A stretch of DNA of 64,000 bases from Tachypleus tridentatus (GCF_004210375.1 NW_027467782.1:35949771-36013770), one strand, 5' to 3'; shown: positions 1 to 10,884, numbered from the stretch's first letter. The notes: generated from the sequence alone by a model not told the origin. A program made the numbers and translations.

Positions 1-264
1 GCCCGACAAGTGGGTTAAGGCATGCGACTCGTAATCTGAGGGTCGCGGGTTCGAATCCCCGTCACACCAAATATGCTCACCCTTTCAGCCGTGGGGGCGT
101 TATAATGAGACGGTTAATCCCACTATTAGTTGGCAAAAGAGTAGCCCAAGAGTTGGCGGTGGGAGGTGATGACTAGCTGCCTTCCCTCTAGTCTTATACT
201 GTTAAATTAGGGATGGCTAGCGCAGATAGCCCTCGTGTAGCTCTGCGTGAAATTAAAAAAAAAG
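1..264 (+). repeat. tRNA-derived SINE (family 1), cut at the left edge
   Basis: The copy begins with a tRNA-like head containing an A-box-like segment and the B-box-like GGGTCGCGGGTTCGAATCCC. A body with GCTGCCTTCCCTCTAGTCTT follows, and it ends in an A-rich tail near 255-264. The first bases of the consensus (GGCCCGGCATGG in other copies) are partly missing or diverged, so the element probably starts at or just before the window edge. It is a non-autonomous retroposon with no coding capacity. Confidence 0.9.
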
Positions 265-1985
265 GAGAAGAACCGTATAATTTCTCGATGTTTCTTCCGA
301 TACAGAACTACGAGCTTCATATTATTATTCTTTATTATCTAAATATAATTGTAGAACATCAGCTACAAGCTCTGATGATGTACAATACATAAATATATAT
401 GTATATACATATACAATAATCATTCAATGCAAGTTACTGAAAGTCACCAATAAAGGCTTGAATGGATAATATATAATAACTCTTTTTGCACGTTTAACAT
501 AGTAACAATAACATAAAGGTTTTACGTTATATAAATTAAGCATGAAAAGTTATGTAATCTGAACTACAAAGGACTATAAAGAGGAAGAGTTTTCAAACTG
601 TCTTATCATAGTTGTAACACTGTAGTAAATCACACAGTTTATATAGTACTTTAAAATATTCAATAATCTTAGTAAAGTCCAAAAGAAGACAGCTGGATAT
701 TTCACTAAATGTCTGTAAGACCAATGAAAGTTGGCTGACTATAAAAACAAACACTGATGCAAAATGTCTCCAAAGTGTTATTAACAAGATATGGTGGAAT
801 CACGTGTAACAAAATGGTACAAATACACTGGTACTGGACTAAAAAGAATAAAGTCCACATTTAAGTAAGTTACCGTTATCTAACGATTCGCTGCAATTAT
901 GTGATAACTGTTAAAAACAGAATCTGATGTTCGTAGCTGCAACCGAACGTCATTTCAGTGTATGTACGGTTAAAAAACAAGAGGTTTGGTAATACTACTG
1001 AGACAAGGTATATTTTAGTTATAGTAAGACACAAAATAACTCACTTTTATATCAGTGGTGGAAATATGTGTGATAATGAAAAATCACGAATGGACACTCT
1101 GACCTTTATGTTTTCCAGATGTCATTAAGACGATACATAACATGCTGTCATATATGTTTACGTTTGGTTCTGACTTCAGCTGAATGGATGATAATTGTCT
1201 TCCCACGTGTAATGATATTGAAGAAGAGATGATTGACCGGTTTAACTTGGTACAGACTTATCAGACCTCGATAGTATCGAACATGTATCGGTCTCTTTTG
1301 GAAGAATTACATGTATTCAAATGACTCTGAACATTAAGGATTCTCTGAATGCATCTTTTTCAGTAGTTGTGGATGCCTCAGGATCTTAACAACACTGATT
1401 GTAAGCATGCAACATCGATATGATATTGGTCACACAGTTTGACACAGTATACATTACATTAAAGTGAAATGTTTTAACTCTAAAAATGTGAACTCACTTC
1501 TCCTAAATATTAATCGTAAACGTAAAATAAATGAGAAATTAATTGAATTTTGAACCGGATACAGATAATAAGATGTCAGATATTCACAGAAATTAAATAT
1601 GAGAACGGTTCTAATTATTTTTATAACAGTAATTTTGCATTAGCATTAATAATGTACTATTAATTCCATTATATTTCAGTTGCTCAGTGCAATATATATA
1701 TATGTGTAGGTATAAATAAACTTGTAGGAAGTGAAAGTTTAATATAAAGAGCAGATTCTTGTTTTTAATGGTTATATACTTATGGTGTATAATACTGAGT
1801 ACTATAAAGTAAAAGAACTTTAAAAATACGAACCGTTGTCAGTAAATGAGAGTTTAATGTCTCTTTAGGTTTGTCATCATTCACGATTGTCTTAACGCGT
1901 TTCTTTGATTTAGTTTTATCAAAACCTGAAGCAGGCTTGCTCTCGTTTTCCGCTCTTTCTGTTTTCCTTTCTATTGTGTACTTTC
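265..1985. other. unannotated AT-rich DNA
   Basis: No protein-like reading frame, transposon terminus or tandem repeat could be recognised. The 64-codon frame at 593-787 (minus) has no recognisable features and is probably chance. Confidence 0.6.
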
Positions 1986-1997
1986 CATTTATTGTAT

Positions 1998-2121
1998 GGG
2001 TGTTTTGTGTTTTTCTTATAGCAAAGCCACATCAGGCTATCTGCTGAGCCCACCGAGGGGGAATCGAACCCTAATTTTACCTTTGTAAATCCGTAGAATT
2101 ACCACTGTACTAGCGGGGTCA
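1998..2121 (-). repeat. short tRNA-like SINE (family 2)
   Basis: Read on the minus strand, it starts near GCTAGTACAGTGGTAATTCT, runs through a B-box-like GGTTCGATTCCCCCTCGGTG and ends near the segment GATGTGGCTTTGCTATAAG. Related copies lie near 4.8, 5.1, 5.5, 23.3 and 25.1 kb. The element lies just downstream of the decayed cytoplasmic exon of the Ig gene. Confidence 0.75.
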
Positions 2122-2166
2122 TTTTTTGTCTGCAAGATGGTTGGTTGTGTCAGTTTTGCTTTAACA

Positions 2167-2396
2167 TCATATTATTTTCTCTTTATTAAACTTATTTGTC
2201 GGGGCCTTCTCACATTCATGGATCATTGAAACAGCTTCTAAAATATCTAATTCAGTAGGGGTGAACTTTTCAGTTACAAGCGCCTGGTCTTCTAGCATTG
2301 TATAGGCAAAACTCCACAAGACCCGAGGACGCGGTTTTCAGGGCTTTCCATTCGCCCCGGGCTTTTTCATTCACGTTGCAGAAACAGCAAATAACG
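2167..2396 (-). pseudogene. cytoplasmic exon of Ig-TM protein gene, copy 1 (decayed)
   Basis: Homologous to the exon at 19505-19661. Shared peptide segments include FCNVNEKARG and, in another frame, LEDQA. Relative to copy 2 there are two single-base deletions, near 2340 and 2300, which break the frame. The splice acceptor that reads TTTAG in copy 2 reads TTTCG here, so normal splicing into this exon should fail. After LEDQA this copy reads VTEKFTPTELDILEAVSMI and continues to a stop at 2167-2169. Copy 2 has a different tail, apparently because of about 65 bp of extra sequence. I do not recognise the family. Confidence 0.6.
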
Positions 2397-2890
2397 CGAA
2401 ACAATAACAAAAAATAAATGAGAAATAAAACGCGATTTTGTCTTTCAGTTTTCTATATAAACAATACTATAAAGATCAACTCTAAATAGTTGTCTTTTTT
2501 TGTTTTTGTTTTTTCGTAAACAAACAAATTTACAAAAAACACTTGATAAATCACCATATAGAAGTTTGGTGAGAAGTGTTAACTATAACTGAAAAGTTTT
2601 TTGACCTCATAAATAAGGTTAATTAAACATATTCAGCTTTACTAGGTTCATATTAGATTTTCACAAATTAACTACCAAAGGGGCACTGACATTTTCAAAT
2701 ATCCAACCCTACTATTCAATTAAAAGATAATTGGGTATTGAGGTCAGATGCTCTCTCACCCTGTTCCACATACTTTAATTATCAAGAACTGGAAGATAAC
2801 ATGTAGCTTACCACAAAGCAATAAGACAAATCGAAATTAGTGCTAGCTCTTCCATCCACCAAGGATATCTTACAACTGCTGGTTTGGAGG
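2280..2890. repeat. segmental duplication block A, copy 1
   Basis: This block aligns by eye to 19546-20187 along almost its whole length, including the cytoplasmic exon, the intron and the 3' part of the TM exon. Homology stops abruptly at about 2888, where the sequence turns to GGCCCAGGGAACG. The divergence suggests an old duplication. Confidence 0.8.
2812..2888 (-). pseudogene. TM exon fragment of Ig-TM protein gene, copy 1
   Basis: This is the 3' part of the exon found whole at 20110-20239. It reads RYPWWMEELALISICLIAL and ends in the splice donor GTAAGC. The upstream half of the exon is missing because homology breaks at 2888. The retained hydrophobic stretch would be the first half of the membrane span. 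With its 5' splice-in end lost, the fragment is probably not used. Confidence 0.6.
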
Positions 2891-2904
2891 CCCAGGGAAC
2901 GTAA

Positions 2905-3905
2905 CCTTGAGAGAGAGAGTTGTTTTAAAACCGTTTTACACATTGTATCGATTACATAAAACAGAAAGAAAACTTCAAATGTAACTTAATAATAATAGTA
3001 ACGTGTATAATTCTTTAAACTAAAAAATTATCTTTATTTAACATATTAAAAAATAACAATTAAATAAATATGATATTTCTTACATTTATAATATATTTTC
3101 ATATTAAACATTGATAACAACCTTTACAATTTGTCAACTGTATATATATTTTCTTTACACTTTAAACAGATAATTAGCGAAGAAAAATAATGGTCATTAT
3201 ATTATTTGAGCTCCTTACTAGTAGACAAGTAATAGAGTTATGTAATAACTCCAACTATATAGTTATATAACATAAAATCAGTTAGGTTTTCCAACATATT
3301 TACATTGTTAGACAATATAGCAAGAAAACTACTGGCTTTTCATTCCGAACATACGTTATTGAACTATATAAGAAAAAATCTCAACGTTTTCTTTACGATA
3401 ATTTACATATTATACAACTCAGTAAAACACAGTTAGTTAAATCAACTTCGATTCACTTAACTTGTAAGGATATGTAACACAAACACAGTCTTTCCATTGA
3501 CTACTTAATAAAGCTAATTTGTTATTTCGCTATTCAGTTACCTTATTAAGTTTCATAATTAACTTCTTCACTTGTTATGTTATGGTACATAATTCCTTTT
3601 TACTATCGAATCGTATCCACTGAATGGTAGTTTTTTGCGTCATTACAACACTATTAAAAACAGTAATTTTTACAAATTTTTCTTCACTGTAAATTTTCCA
3701 GGTAAAGAACCATGGTATTTTGACCACAAACACTGAATGAACGTACGTCACTGCTCGCGAAGTTTTTCGCTTACTTGGTAACAATTCTTTCTAATAGTTG
3801 TATTTAGAACTTATGAAACGGTGCTAACGTTTTGATAATCCAATGTTATTATAATCGTATTTTAAAACATTTGTTTTGTATTTGGACAAATTACTTTACT
3901 TTATT
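2905..3905. other. unannotated AT-rich DNA
   Basis: No gene or repeat was recognised. The 69-codon minus frame at 3575-3784 has no motif that I can place. Confidence 0.55.
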
Positions 3906-3908
3906 ACA

Positions 3909-4175
3909 CTGGCCCGGCATGGCCAAGCGTGTTAAGGCGTGCGACTTGTAATCTGAGAGTCACGGGTTCGCATCCCCGTCGCGCGTAAACATGCTCGCCC
4001 TTTTCAGCCGTGGGGCGTTATAATGTACAGTCAATCCCACTATTCGTTGGTAAAAGAGTAGCCCAATAGTTGGTGGTGGGTGCTGTTCACTAGCTGCCTT
4101 CCTCCAGTCTCTCAATTCATATTTCAGGACATCTAGCCCTCGTGTAGCTTTTACATAAATGTTCCAAACAAATTT
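3909..4175 (+). repeat. tRNA-derived SINE (family 1)
   Basis: Starts with GGCCCGGCATGGCCAAGCG and ends with the CTCGTGTAGCTTTTACATAA segment. The 3' half is more diverged than in most copies: the usual CTAGTCTTACACTGCTAAAT is replaced by unrelated bases near 4110-4130. No clear target-site duplication. Confidence 0.9.
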
Positions 4176-4439
4176 TCTTGACATCGACAAAATTACTCAA
4201 TTTCCGTTTGTGCTAAATGTTTTCGACGTAATTATAGACTAATCATCAGAGAATATTTACGATTATTATCGTCAAGTGAAGTTTGTTTTCTGTGGAATGA
4301 AATATCAACTGTGAGTAAAATGTATGTCCGATTTTGTAAATACTGGTGTGATTATGGAAGTTTATTTTGGGCATAAGCCGTTACATTTGAATGGTTTAAA
4401 ACAGGTTTTCACGTCTTTTAAATTTGTGTCCATTTTAGT

Positions 4440-4600
4440 ACGAAGTGATGGTACATATCTGCAGAGTAGGTTAGTCCTACGGTAGAGCTCTGCATTTCAG
4501 ATCTGTACAATAAACAAAACATTTTCTTACTGCAAGATGTAGGCCCATTATAAGAGTGACAGTTTATTCCTTATGATGGACGACAAGCGCAGCCGATCGA
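4440..4600 (+). repeat. old SINE relic (family 3)
   Basis: A diverged element sharing the core TTATAAGAGTGACAGT with relics near 6.7 kb and 50.4 kb. The ends cannot be set. Confidence 0.35.
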
Positions 4601-4699
4601 CTGTGTTTCCTCTTGTCAGTAATTTAGCGTAAGGGCCAACGACAAATAAAATTATCAAACTAAATAATAAGCATACGATGTCACCAAATTAAAGACTAC

Positions 4700-4770
4700 A
4701 TTATAGTGAACCTAAGAAGGCCGAAACGTTGTTCTCAGTCTTATTAGTAAAGTTGTATGAAACAAATATT
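4700..4770 (+). mobile_element. Penelope-like element 3'-end relic
   Basis: Contains CCTAAGAAGGCCGAAACGTT followed by GTTCTCAGTCTTATTAGTAA. This is the same terminal motif seen after the reverse transcriptase fragment at 21.9 kb and in the palindrome at 39.4 kb. No coding part is attached. Family assignment rests on the shared terminal motif. Confidence 0.5.
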
Positions 4771-4807
4771 TTAGAATATTTTAATATCTAACAAACAGCC
4801 TCTGTTG

Positions 4808-4935
4808 GTAGGGTCCTCCGCTAGTACAGCGGTAAGTTTACGGATTTACAACGCTAGAATCAGCTGTTCGATTCCCGTCGTCAGCAGATAGACCGATGCG
4901 ACTCTCAAAAAGAAAAATACACAAACATAAACATA
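4808..4935 (+). repeat. short tRNA-like SINE (family 2)
   Basis: Contains GCTAGTACAGCGGTAAGTTT and a B-box-like GTTCGATTCCCGTCG, and ends in an A-rich segment near 4910-4935. Plus-strand relative of 1998-2121. Confidence 0.75.
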
Positions 4936-5084
4936 CGCTTGATTGGAAATATCAGTTTCAAGAATTTCAGGCCGTGTTAACATTAAAACTCAGAATCAAC
5001 TGCGAGAATTCTCGCAGCGAATCCAACAGAGATTTCCTGTTCTGTAACTTTGTGCTAAAACGTACAAACGAGTCGTTCGATTTT

Positions 5085-5182
5085 TAAAACAAAGCTAAAC
5101 ACCGGGCATTACATAGCTTATCTCCTGTGAGGAATAAAAACCCGATCCTTCTGTTGTAAATCCAGAAACTGATTCATTGACA
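5085..5182 (-). repeat. short tRNA-like SINE relic (family 2)
   Basis: Read on minus it has a diverged tRNA-like head, with GTAAATCC on the plus strand near 5156, and the tail segment AGCTATGTAATGCCCGG. More diverged than the copy at 4.8 kb. Confidence 0.45.
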
Positions 5183-5427
5183 AGAGGCAGGGGAACAAAT
5201 AAAAGACTCTATAATCGAAACATTTTTTATTATCTTTCTCTTTTAAATTAAAAGTTTTTCTTTTATATATAAAGCAGTTAGTATTTGTGCTAGTAAATCA
5301 TATTTTCTTAATTTTCCACGTGAACTATTTGTTTCTGAAATATCCTTTCGTCGACGAGGACTATTTTCTTTTTCTTATCAAGAAAGGTATACCTTTAAGA
5401 AATATTAGACAAAGACTTCATAAAAAC

Positions 5428-5578
5428 TTCTAGATGCTGCTGCCCTCTAGTGGGTAAAAGCTATGGTTACAATTTACAACGCTATAATCTGAGGTTCAAT
5501 TTCCCTCGATGTAAAAGCCCAAATGGCCTATTGTATAGCTTTGGGCTGAAAATAAACACACAAACAAATCGTGGTCGT
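5428..5578 (+). repeat. short tRNA-like SINE (family 2)
   Basis: Contains CCCTCTAGTGGGTAAAAGC, then TTTACAACGCTATAATCTGA and a B-box-like GGTTCAATTTCCCTCG. It ends in an A/C-rich tail (ACACACAAACAAATCG). The tail region between the box and the end differs from other family 2 copies. Confidence 0.55.
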
Positions 5579-5579
5579 A

Positions 5580-6565
5580 GTTACTGCGAGTATTACAAGC
5601 CGATTATTATCATAATTATTTTATTTTTCACATACATTTTCAAAACCTTAACATAACACTCACTAACACCCAGGTTTATTGTTCTTGTATCATTTGTGGG
5701 GCCCCATTCTCTGTGACTACGGAGTAAATTATGACCCAGATTTCGAACATTTAGAATTGATGTGTTTTTTTTTCGTGCTCACTCGTGCGAGGCGCCTTCT
5801 ATTGATGAGAAATTACTTTTACATCGAGGAAGTATTTGGAGTTGGTTGGTTTTTCACATTTTAATACAAGTGTTTCTTCAAAGTTTAGCTCAAAGAAAAT
5901 GTCAAATCAAGTCTAATGTTGAAAGATGTTTATTTACAGTACAAGTAATTTATAGTGTAGTGGAGACGCAATGTAGTCAGATGACTTGTTACACAGTTCA
6001 GACAGTATAATAGTCAAAAATATGAAGTGACACAATGTGTTACAAACCTGTACTTGTAAATACTCAACCCAAGGAACTAACATAGTACGTTTAAAAAGTT
6101 ACAGTTGTAGTAATCAACTATCAGATGCAACACAGTGTGTGTGCTTCAATTTTGCAATTGAATAATCATCCGATAAAATCTGTTTAAACTTTCAAACTGC
6201 TGCCATACTGAGACAGATCATAAACTAAAAATACTCAACAACGATTTGTTGTTTTACAGCCGGATAATGGAAAGTGTCTACGTTACTTTTCCTCTACCCA
6301 CAGCTTCTAAGTCACTTTCATTACTTGACAGAGGGTCTGGTTACATTCTTCACGAAAGAACTTTATATGCACGTGTCAGTAAAGGAAAATATTTACCTAA
6401 CTTTATGCCCTTTTGTTAATGTACACATACGCTTTGTTCGACCCGTAAGACTCGCTGATTGTTATTAGATTTTCCAGGCTTCAGATACTCAGATGTCATT
6501 TTAATATTACGTCACTGTAAACCTTCTCTTTCCCCATATCATAATAGTTTACTTTACAACTCTTT
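5580..6565. other. unannotated DNA
   Basis: No recognisable genes or element ends. Several frames of 60-82 codons occur, but none shows family motifs. Confidence 0.55.
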
Positions 6566-6567
6566 CT

Positions 6568-6760
6568 ATTAGATTTTGAGTCCGGGCTAGTAGATCTCTG
6601 GATTTTGGAGCTATCGAATCTACTTCGATTCCGCGCGATACTGTAAAATATTCCCTACACTATAATATATTGGTGCGTTATAAGAGTGACAGTGTGTATC
6701 CCTTAGCTGGCTTTGCATCGCCTGGTGGTTAGTGCCCTAGTTTTGTCCAATGTACTGATG
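6568..6760 (+). repeat. old SINE relic (family 3)
   Basis: Contains GTCCGGGCTAGTAGATCTCT, a weak B-box-like CTTCGATTCCGCGCG and the body motif GTGCGTTATAAGAGTGACAG. The motif order matches the relic at 50.3 kb, which suggests an older tRNA-derived family than family 1. Confidence 0.45.
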
Positions 6761-6983
6761 TAAAATATTGCTAAACAAACAAAACCACACCACACGCCAG
6801 CTTTCATTGATAATTGCTGAACAAACATGTCGCATCCAATTAGTAGATTAGTAGACCAAATCATACCAAAATGATCAGTTCGGCTAAGGTATAAATAGGA
6901 GGCATATATTTATTAAAATCAGTTTCAATTTGATTCTTTTGCTCTACACATATTCAAAACGTCTTTATCTTCATTCTGAAGTC

Positions 6984-7530
6984 ATGGCTGATTGTCGAAA
7001 ACGCAAAGTGCTTTCACTAGAAGATCGTGTGAAAGTTGTAAAGTTGTTTGAAGGCGGCAAAAGCTGCAGAAAAGTTGCAGAATCCATGATCGTTGGAAAC
7101 ACACAAATACAGAGCATAGTAAATGACAAAGAAAAATAATGTCACTGTGGCAAAATGGTGCTAACACTGGCCAAAAATATCAGAAAGCACGGAAAACAGT
7201 CTACACGGAGCTGAACGAAAGGTGTGGGACTGGTTTTGTGCCGCACGTGCCAAACCACCTTGTTACTGGCGTAGCCTTGAAGGAATATGCACTGATGAAA
7301 GCCACAGAAATTAATCTGGATGACTTCACTGCCTCCAATGGTAATTATTTAGGCCTATAAATTCCAGCTTGATAACCCAAAATGTTTTAATATGCATTCA
7401 CTTTTGTTTTACTTGACTTGAATAAGTTTAAGTTACTTTTGCAAATTTTAACGCGTGTTTGTTTTCTATATTACAGGCTGGCTAGAGGCTTTCCAAAACG
7501 CAACAATCTGTCCATGAAAGACCCATGGAA
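6984..7530 (+). pseudogene. Tigger/pogo transposase relic, N-terminal part
   Basis: The frame beginning ATG at 6984 reads MADCRKRKVLSLEDRVKVV and then FEGGKSCRKVAES, the N-terminal helix-turn-helix of Tigger/CENP-B-like transposases. The second DNA-binding module follows (VWDWF, then TGVALKEYALMKATEI and DDFTASNG). After a spliceable gap (GT at 7341, AG at 7476) the text resumes as WLEAFQKRNNLSMK, the usual order for this family. At least three frameshifts are present: one near 7137, and a pair near 7222 and 7245. The DDE catalytic core is absent. It lies inside the intron region of the copy 1 Ig gene. It is dead. Confidence 0.75.
7341..7476 (+). other. possible intron within the Tigger relic
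   Basis: The coding text ASNG and WLEAF, contiguous in related transposases, is separated by 136 bp that begin GTAATT and end TTACAG after a T-rich tract. Either this is an intron of the transposase gene or the splice-like ends arose by chance around an insertion. Confidence 0.45.
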
Positions 7531-7788
7531 CATAGTACTTCACATGAAGCCACATGTAACAAAATAATACGTCATATAAAGGCGGAGATCTCAAATTAAT
7601 ACCTTGCTTGAAATCAGATTTATCAACATGGTATCTCGTAAGAAGGCTGATACATGAATATAGTACCTCACATGAAAGCAGATGTTTCTAACAGCAGTGT
7701 GAATACAGAAACCAATATCTTCAAATGATTATTCCCTGTGTTCCACATACTTTAATTATAAAGAAATTGAAAATAACATGTAACTTAC

Positions 7789-7900
7789 CACAAAGCAATA
7801 AGACATATCGAAATGAGTGCTGTCCACCAAGAGTATATTACAGCTGTCAACATCAACATCTTCAAATAATATGCCGACCCACTTAGCATCTTGGAGTTGG
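7789..7900 (-). CDS. TM exon (first type) of Ig-TM protein gene, copy 1
   Basis: On the minus strand the sequence reads TAVIYSWWTALISICLIAL and ends in the donor GTAAGTTAC. It is clearly related to the TM exon at 20110-20239, which has PWWIEELTLISICLIAL. The 5' edge is uncertain: several AG dinucleotides are possible and the matching frame stays open back to about 7920. With the fragment at 2812-2888, this shows that the TM exon and its 3' flanking intron exist in two versions within one unit. They could be alternative exons or a leftover of an internal duplication. Its copy 2 counterpart is cut at about 22000 by the Penelope-like element. Confidence 0.45.
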
Positions 7901-9594
7901 ACAATATCACCCATTACTGGAGTCCTGATTAGATGTATTAGTATATGGACGAACAAAGAGTGTAGTATTGATGGTAACATTTAAAGTAATTATATGTCGA
8001 TACGTTTACCAATACTTATTCATACCATACTTCAACATCGACATTTCCTCTCATGAAAATGAAGAGAAACTGATTTCATGTTATCTCTAAAGTAATAATT
8101 CCTTGTAAGTACTTTTCACACAATTGTAATAATCTATTTTATGCATTTATATTTCTGAGGAACCAACTTGAAGCTAATAAATTTTGTATACATTCTACAA
8201 TGGGTAATTTAAACCTTTTTATTAGATAATTCATATATAGTTCGACGTTTCTAGGTTATAAAGCAATGAGGAAGGAGATTTGAGATAACGGTGATATAGA
8301 GAAACCTTAGTCAACAACACGATACTCACCCAGTTGTGAGTTTTACTTAAATTCTTGTGAAAAATAAAGCAAATACAATACTAATGTCATTTATAAAATA
8401 CTTTATGGCAACTTCCACGTATTTTACGTCAGAGAAACAGGCCAAAACGCAAAAACAACTTTCATGTAACACAAAGAAATAGAATCTCACGTTTTAAATT
8501 TAACAGTGCAACTCAAATAAATATACTACATGTAACATTAAAATTCCAAACAGAGAATCCAGCATCATTAGACGATAAACCAAATAATTCCTTGTAATAC
8601 AAGAGCAAACACACGTTAAATCAACATAAAGAAACACTTTTATATCTATATTAATAAACTTCAGTAAATCTTGTTCGGTGTATTATAATTTGAAGATGAT
8701 ACTTTTACTTTATAAGATTTTATAACTTATAAAATATTCTGAGAGCACAAAGAGTAACGCAGCTAGTATTAATAGGAAATTACACGAAGGTTGTTAAAAA
8801 CTATCATATCAAAATAAGACAGTTCAATTATCATTAAATTATCATTATCATTCATTATCGAATTTTAGTGGTAGTTAAACTATATTTCAAATGTTTTACA
8901 AACGATAATTAATGACAGAATTAATTTTCATTTATATTTGTATGAACATCCGACTTGGTTGTTTATTAAAACATAATACGTTGATATAAACTTTTCATTG
9001 TGAAATAATTAAGTTAAAAATGATACTATTGTCATCATAAGCTTACGTATACATGAGCAATATAAATAATTTTGTAGTCAATACACATATTGAAACGAGC
9101 AAATTTGCACATTTTCACTAACATAAGGTCTGAATAAAACAACATATGAATCAAGATTTATATGTAGTTATACTAAAGCTATAAAAATATTTAGAAATGA
9201 GTACTTTTTCGAGATTTGCGACTGTAAATCCCTTTCACTTATCAGCCCCCAAATATATTCTCACATCGTGTTTTCGTCATATGCTCCCAAGTCACAAAAG
9301 CAAAGTTTGAAGACAATAGGCCTTTTCCATTTACTTTAGGCATAAGCAATTAGGAAAAAACATTTTTTGCCCAGGAATAAGAAAAGGTAAAAATTTTCTT
9401 ACATTGTGTAATCTTACGTATACACAGGTAATTATTTTTTAAATCAATACACATGGTGAGTGAAATATCAAACGAAAAGGTTATGGCTGAAAGAAATTTA
9501 AAAGCAAGATGGGCGATATCAATTTAGATATTATTCCTGTTAAGTTAGTGTAGTTTAATAAATAAAAATATGGTCTAAAAAACCATGAATTTAC

Positions 9595-9840
9595 CTCTGA
9601 CATCATGTTTGTAATCACCTTCACGATTTTTGCATGTGTAAATTCCCGCGTCTTCAAACTGGATGTTGGTTAGCACTAATTTGCCACCGTATTTTATTTG
9701 CGTTCTCTCACTATTAATAACTCGTTCATTGTGATTTGAGTACCAAATAACTGGTTCTTCTCTCTCTCTTTTATGAGCTTGGTTTGAACATATTAATGTA
9801 AGAGTAGAACCACGTTCAGTTTCGTAGACGAATTTAATAC
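9595..9840 (-). CDS. Ig-domain exon of an Ig-TM protein, copy 1 (open)
   Basis: An 82-codon exon encodes a single immunoglobulin-like domain. The first cysteine lies in STLTLICSNQ, the core tryptophan in PVIWYSN, and the second cysteine in the hallmark FEDAGIYTCKN. Strong splice signals bracket it: acceptor TGCTTGTTTCAG and donor AGAG|GTAAAT. Both junctions are phase 1, the usual arrangement for extracellular Ig exons. Read without splicing at the 5' side, the frame starts at 9895 with MANYTQLFYIFGSFLLVSG, which resembles a signal peptide. Either that is a real short leader in the same exon or it is coincidental intron sequence. The TM exon phases fit downstream: a phase 1 exit joins the copy 2 TM exon in frame. 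I cannot name the family. An I-set-like adhesion or recognition protein is the likely class. Confidence 0.75.
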
Positions 9841-9899
9841 CTGAAACAAGCAGGAAACTACCGAAAATATAAAATAATTGAGTGTAATTAGCCATTGAA

Positions 9900-10135
9900 A
9901 TCTCTCTGCACTGTACTCTTTGTAAGTCACTTTCTATATTGTTTCTAAGTGAAATATCAGTGTTACTATGCGCATAAAGTATTCTTGTTTGAATGACGTC
10001 GTGAACTGAAGTAACATTGTTAGGTGGAAAACGTTTTTTAACAATAATGATTGCAAAGTTTATTGTTTTTTGTAGTGCGAAAGACGCTTGAACTGAGAAA
10101 TTATAATAAAAAAACTATTGTTCTCAGATGTAAGA
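9900..10135. other. unannotated DNA upstream of the Ig exon
   Basis: No feature recognised. If the 9895 methionine is used, this stretch would include the promoter or 5' UTR, but no clear promoter motif is visible. Confidence 0.4.
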
Positions 10136-10139
10136 AATA

Positions 10140-10880
10140 AATTTTATTGTGTATGTACAAGCAAGGAAAGGAGGTGAGATCAAGCATACTTGTTACAGAA
10201 ACTGGAAGAAGTCTTCTAGTACAATGAAATCTGACATAATTGTAAAAGGATTTCAAAGTCAGAAGAGATGCATAAGCTCTGATATAAGAAATGATTAATG
10301 GTGGTGATTCATCTGTACATAGAAAAAATATGGACTGTATGTCTTATGACAGGAGTGTAGATAAAATAGAGTACACTAATCATGCTGTAAGACTATATAT
10401 AAACACTTTATTCCAAATAGCAGGAAAAGTGCAAAAAAACTGCAAACACTTGAGCAAAAACAGAATATTGAGATTTTAAAAAATGTGCTCATGGAGCTGT
10501 TCGCCATAATGCACAAAATAGTAATTCTTTAGAGGAGCTGAAGGAATATTTAAAGAATGCACCCTACCATATATTTGGAAATCATAGGAAGTGCAAATCC
10601 TATTACTCTTCCCATGAAGACATATCTGACATCAAAACAAGCTATTTGAATAACATACCTTATGAAACGATATTCTGAATAATGACTGCTGGTGATGCAT
10701 AAGTCAGAAAGGCTCACCGTCTGATAAGTAATTGAACAAGTAATTTAGCAGAGACTTATATGCTTCTTGTGGCAAGTTTTATCGGTGACAAACAGATTCT
10801 AGAAGGTGTTTTGAAACTGCGTTTCGATATATATGTCTTGTTTTATTTAAGGCATCACCGGCCTTGTGATTTCCTTTTGT
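10140..10880 (+). pseudogene. Mutator-like transposase relic
   Basis: Broken frames together follow the order of the Mutator-like transposase domain common in arthropod genomes: SDIIVKGFQSQK, then NGGDSSVHRK (the GDGDSSV-type catalytic aspartate region), DKIEYTNHAVR, AHGAVRHNAQNSNS, ELKEYLKNAPYHIFGNHRKC, and finally the SNLAETYMLLVASFIGDKQI segment. At least four frame changes or stops separate these blocks. No terminal inverted repeats were found. I recognise the motifs from memory and have not searched. Confidence 0.55.
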
Positions 10881-10884
10881 TGTT

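Larger units (their letters stand above)
7745..9890. repeat. segmental duplication block B/C, copy 1
   Basis: Aligns by eye to 22000-24553, with strong matches at 7900-8000, 8140-8480 and 8855-9840. The stretch about 8490-8855 does not match the right copy, which has about 900 bp of different sequence there (22640-23570). The block holds the Ig exon and its downstream intron. Confidence 0.8.

Noticed and set aside
1-75. tRNA gene-like sequence with A and B boxes
   Set aside because: It is the head of a SINE: the same head with the same downstream body recurs many times and no cloverleaf with a clean acceptor stem was seen.
4808-4935. Possible CRISPR-like or attachment-site repeat
   Set aside because: The similar segments are dispersed, in both orientations and tRNA-like: a SINE family.
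7756-7980. 74-codon minus frame starting MLPSILHSLF, also seen at 21938-22123
   Set aside because: Shared between the two copies because of the duplication. A frame matching the TM exon (TAVIYSWW) in a different phase explains the region better.
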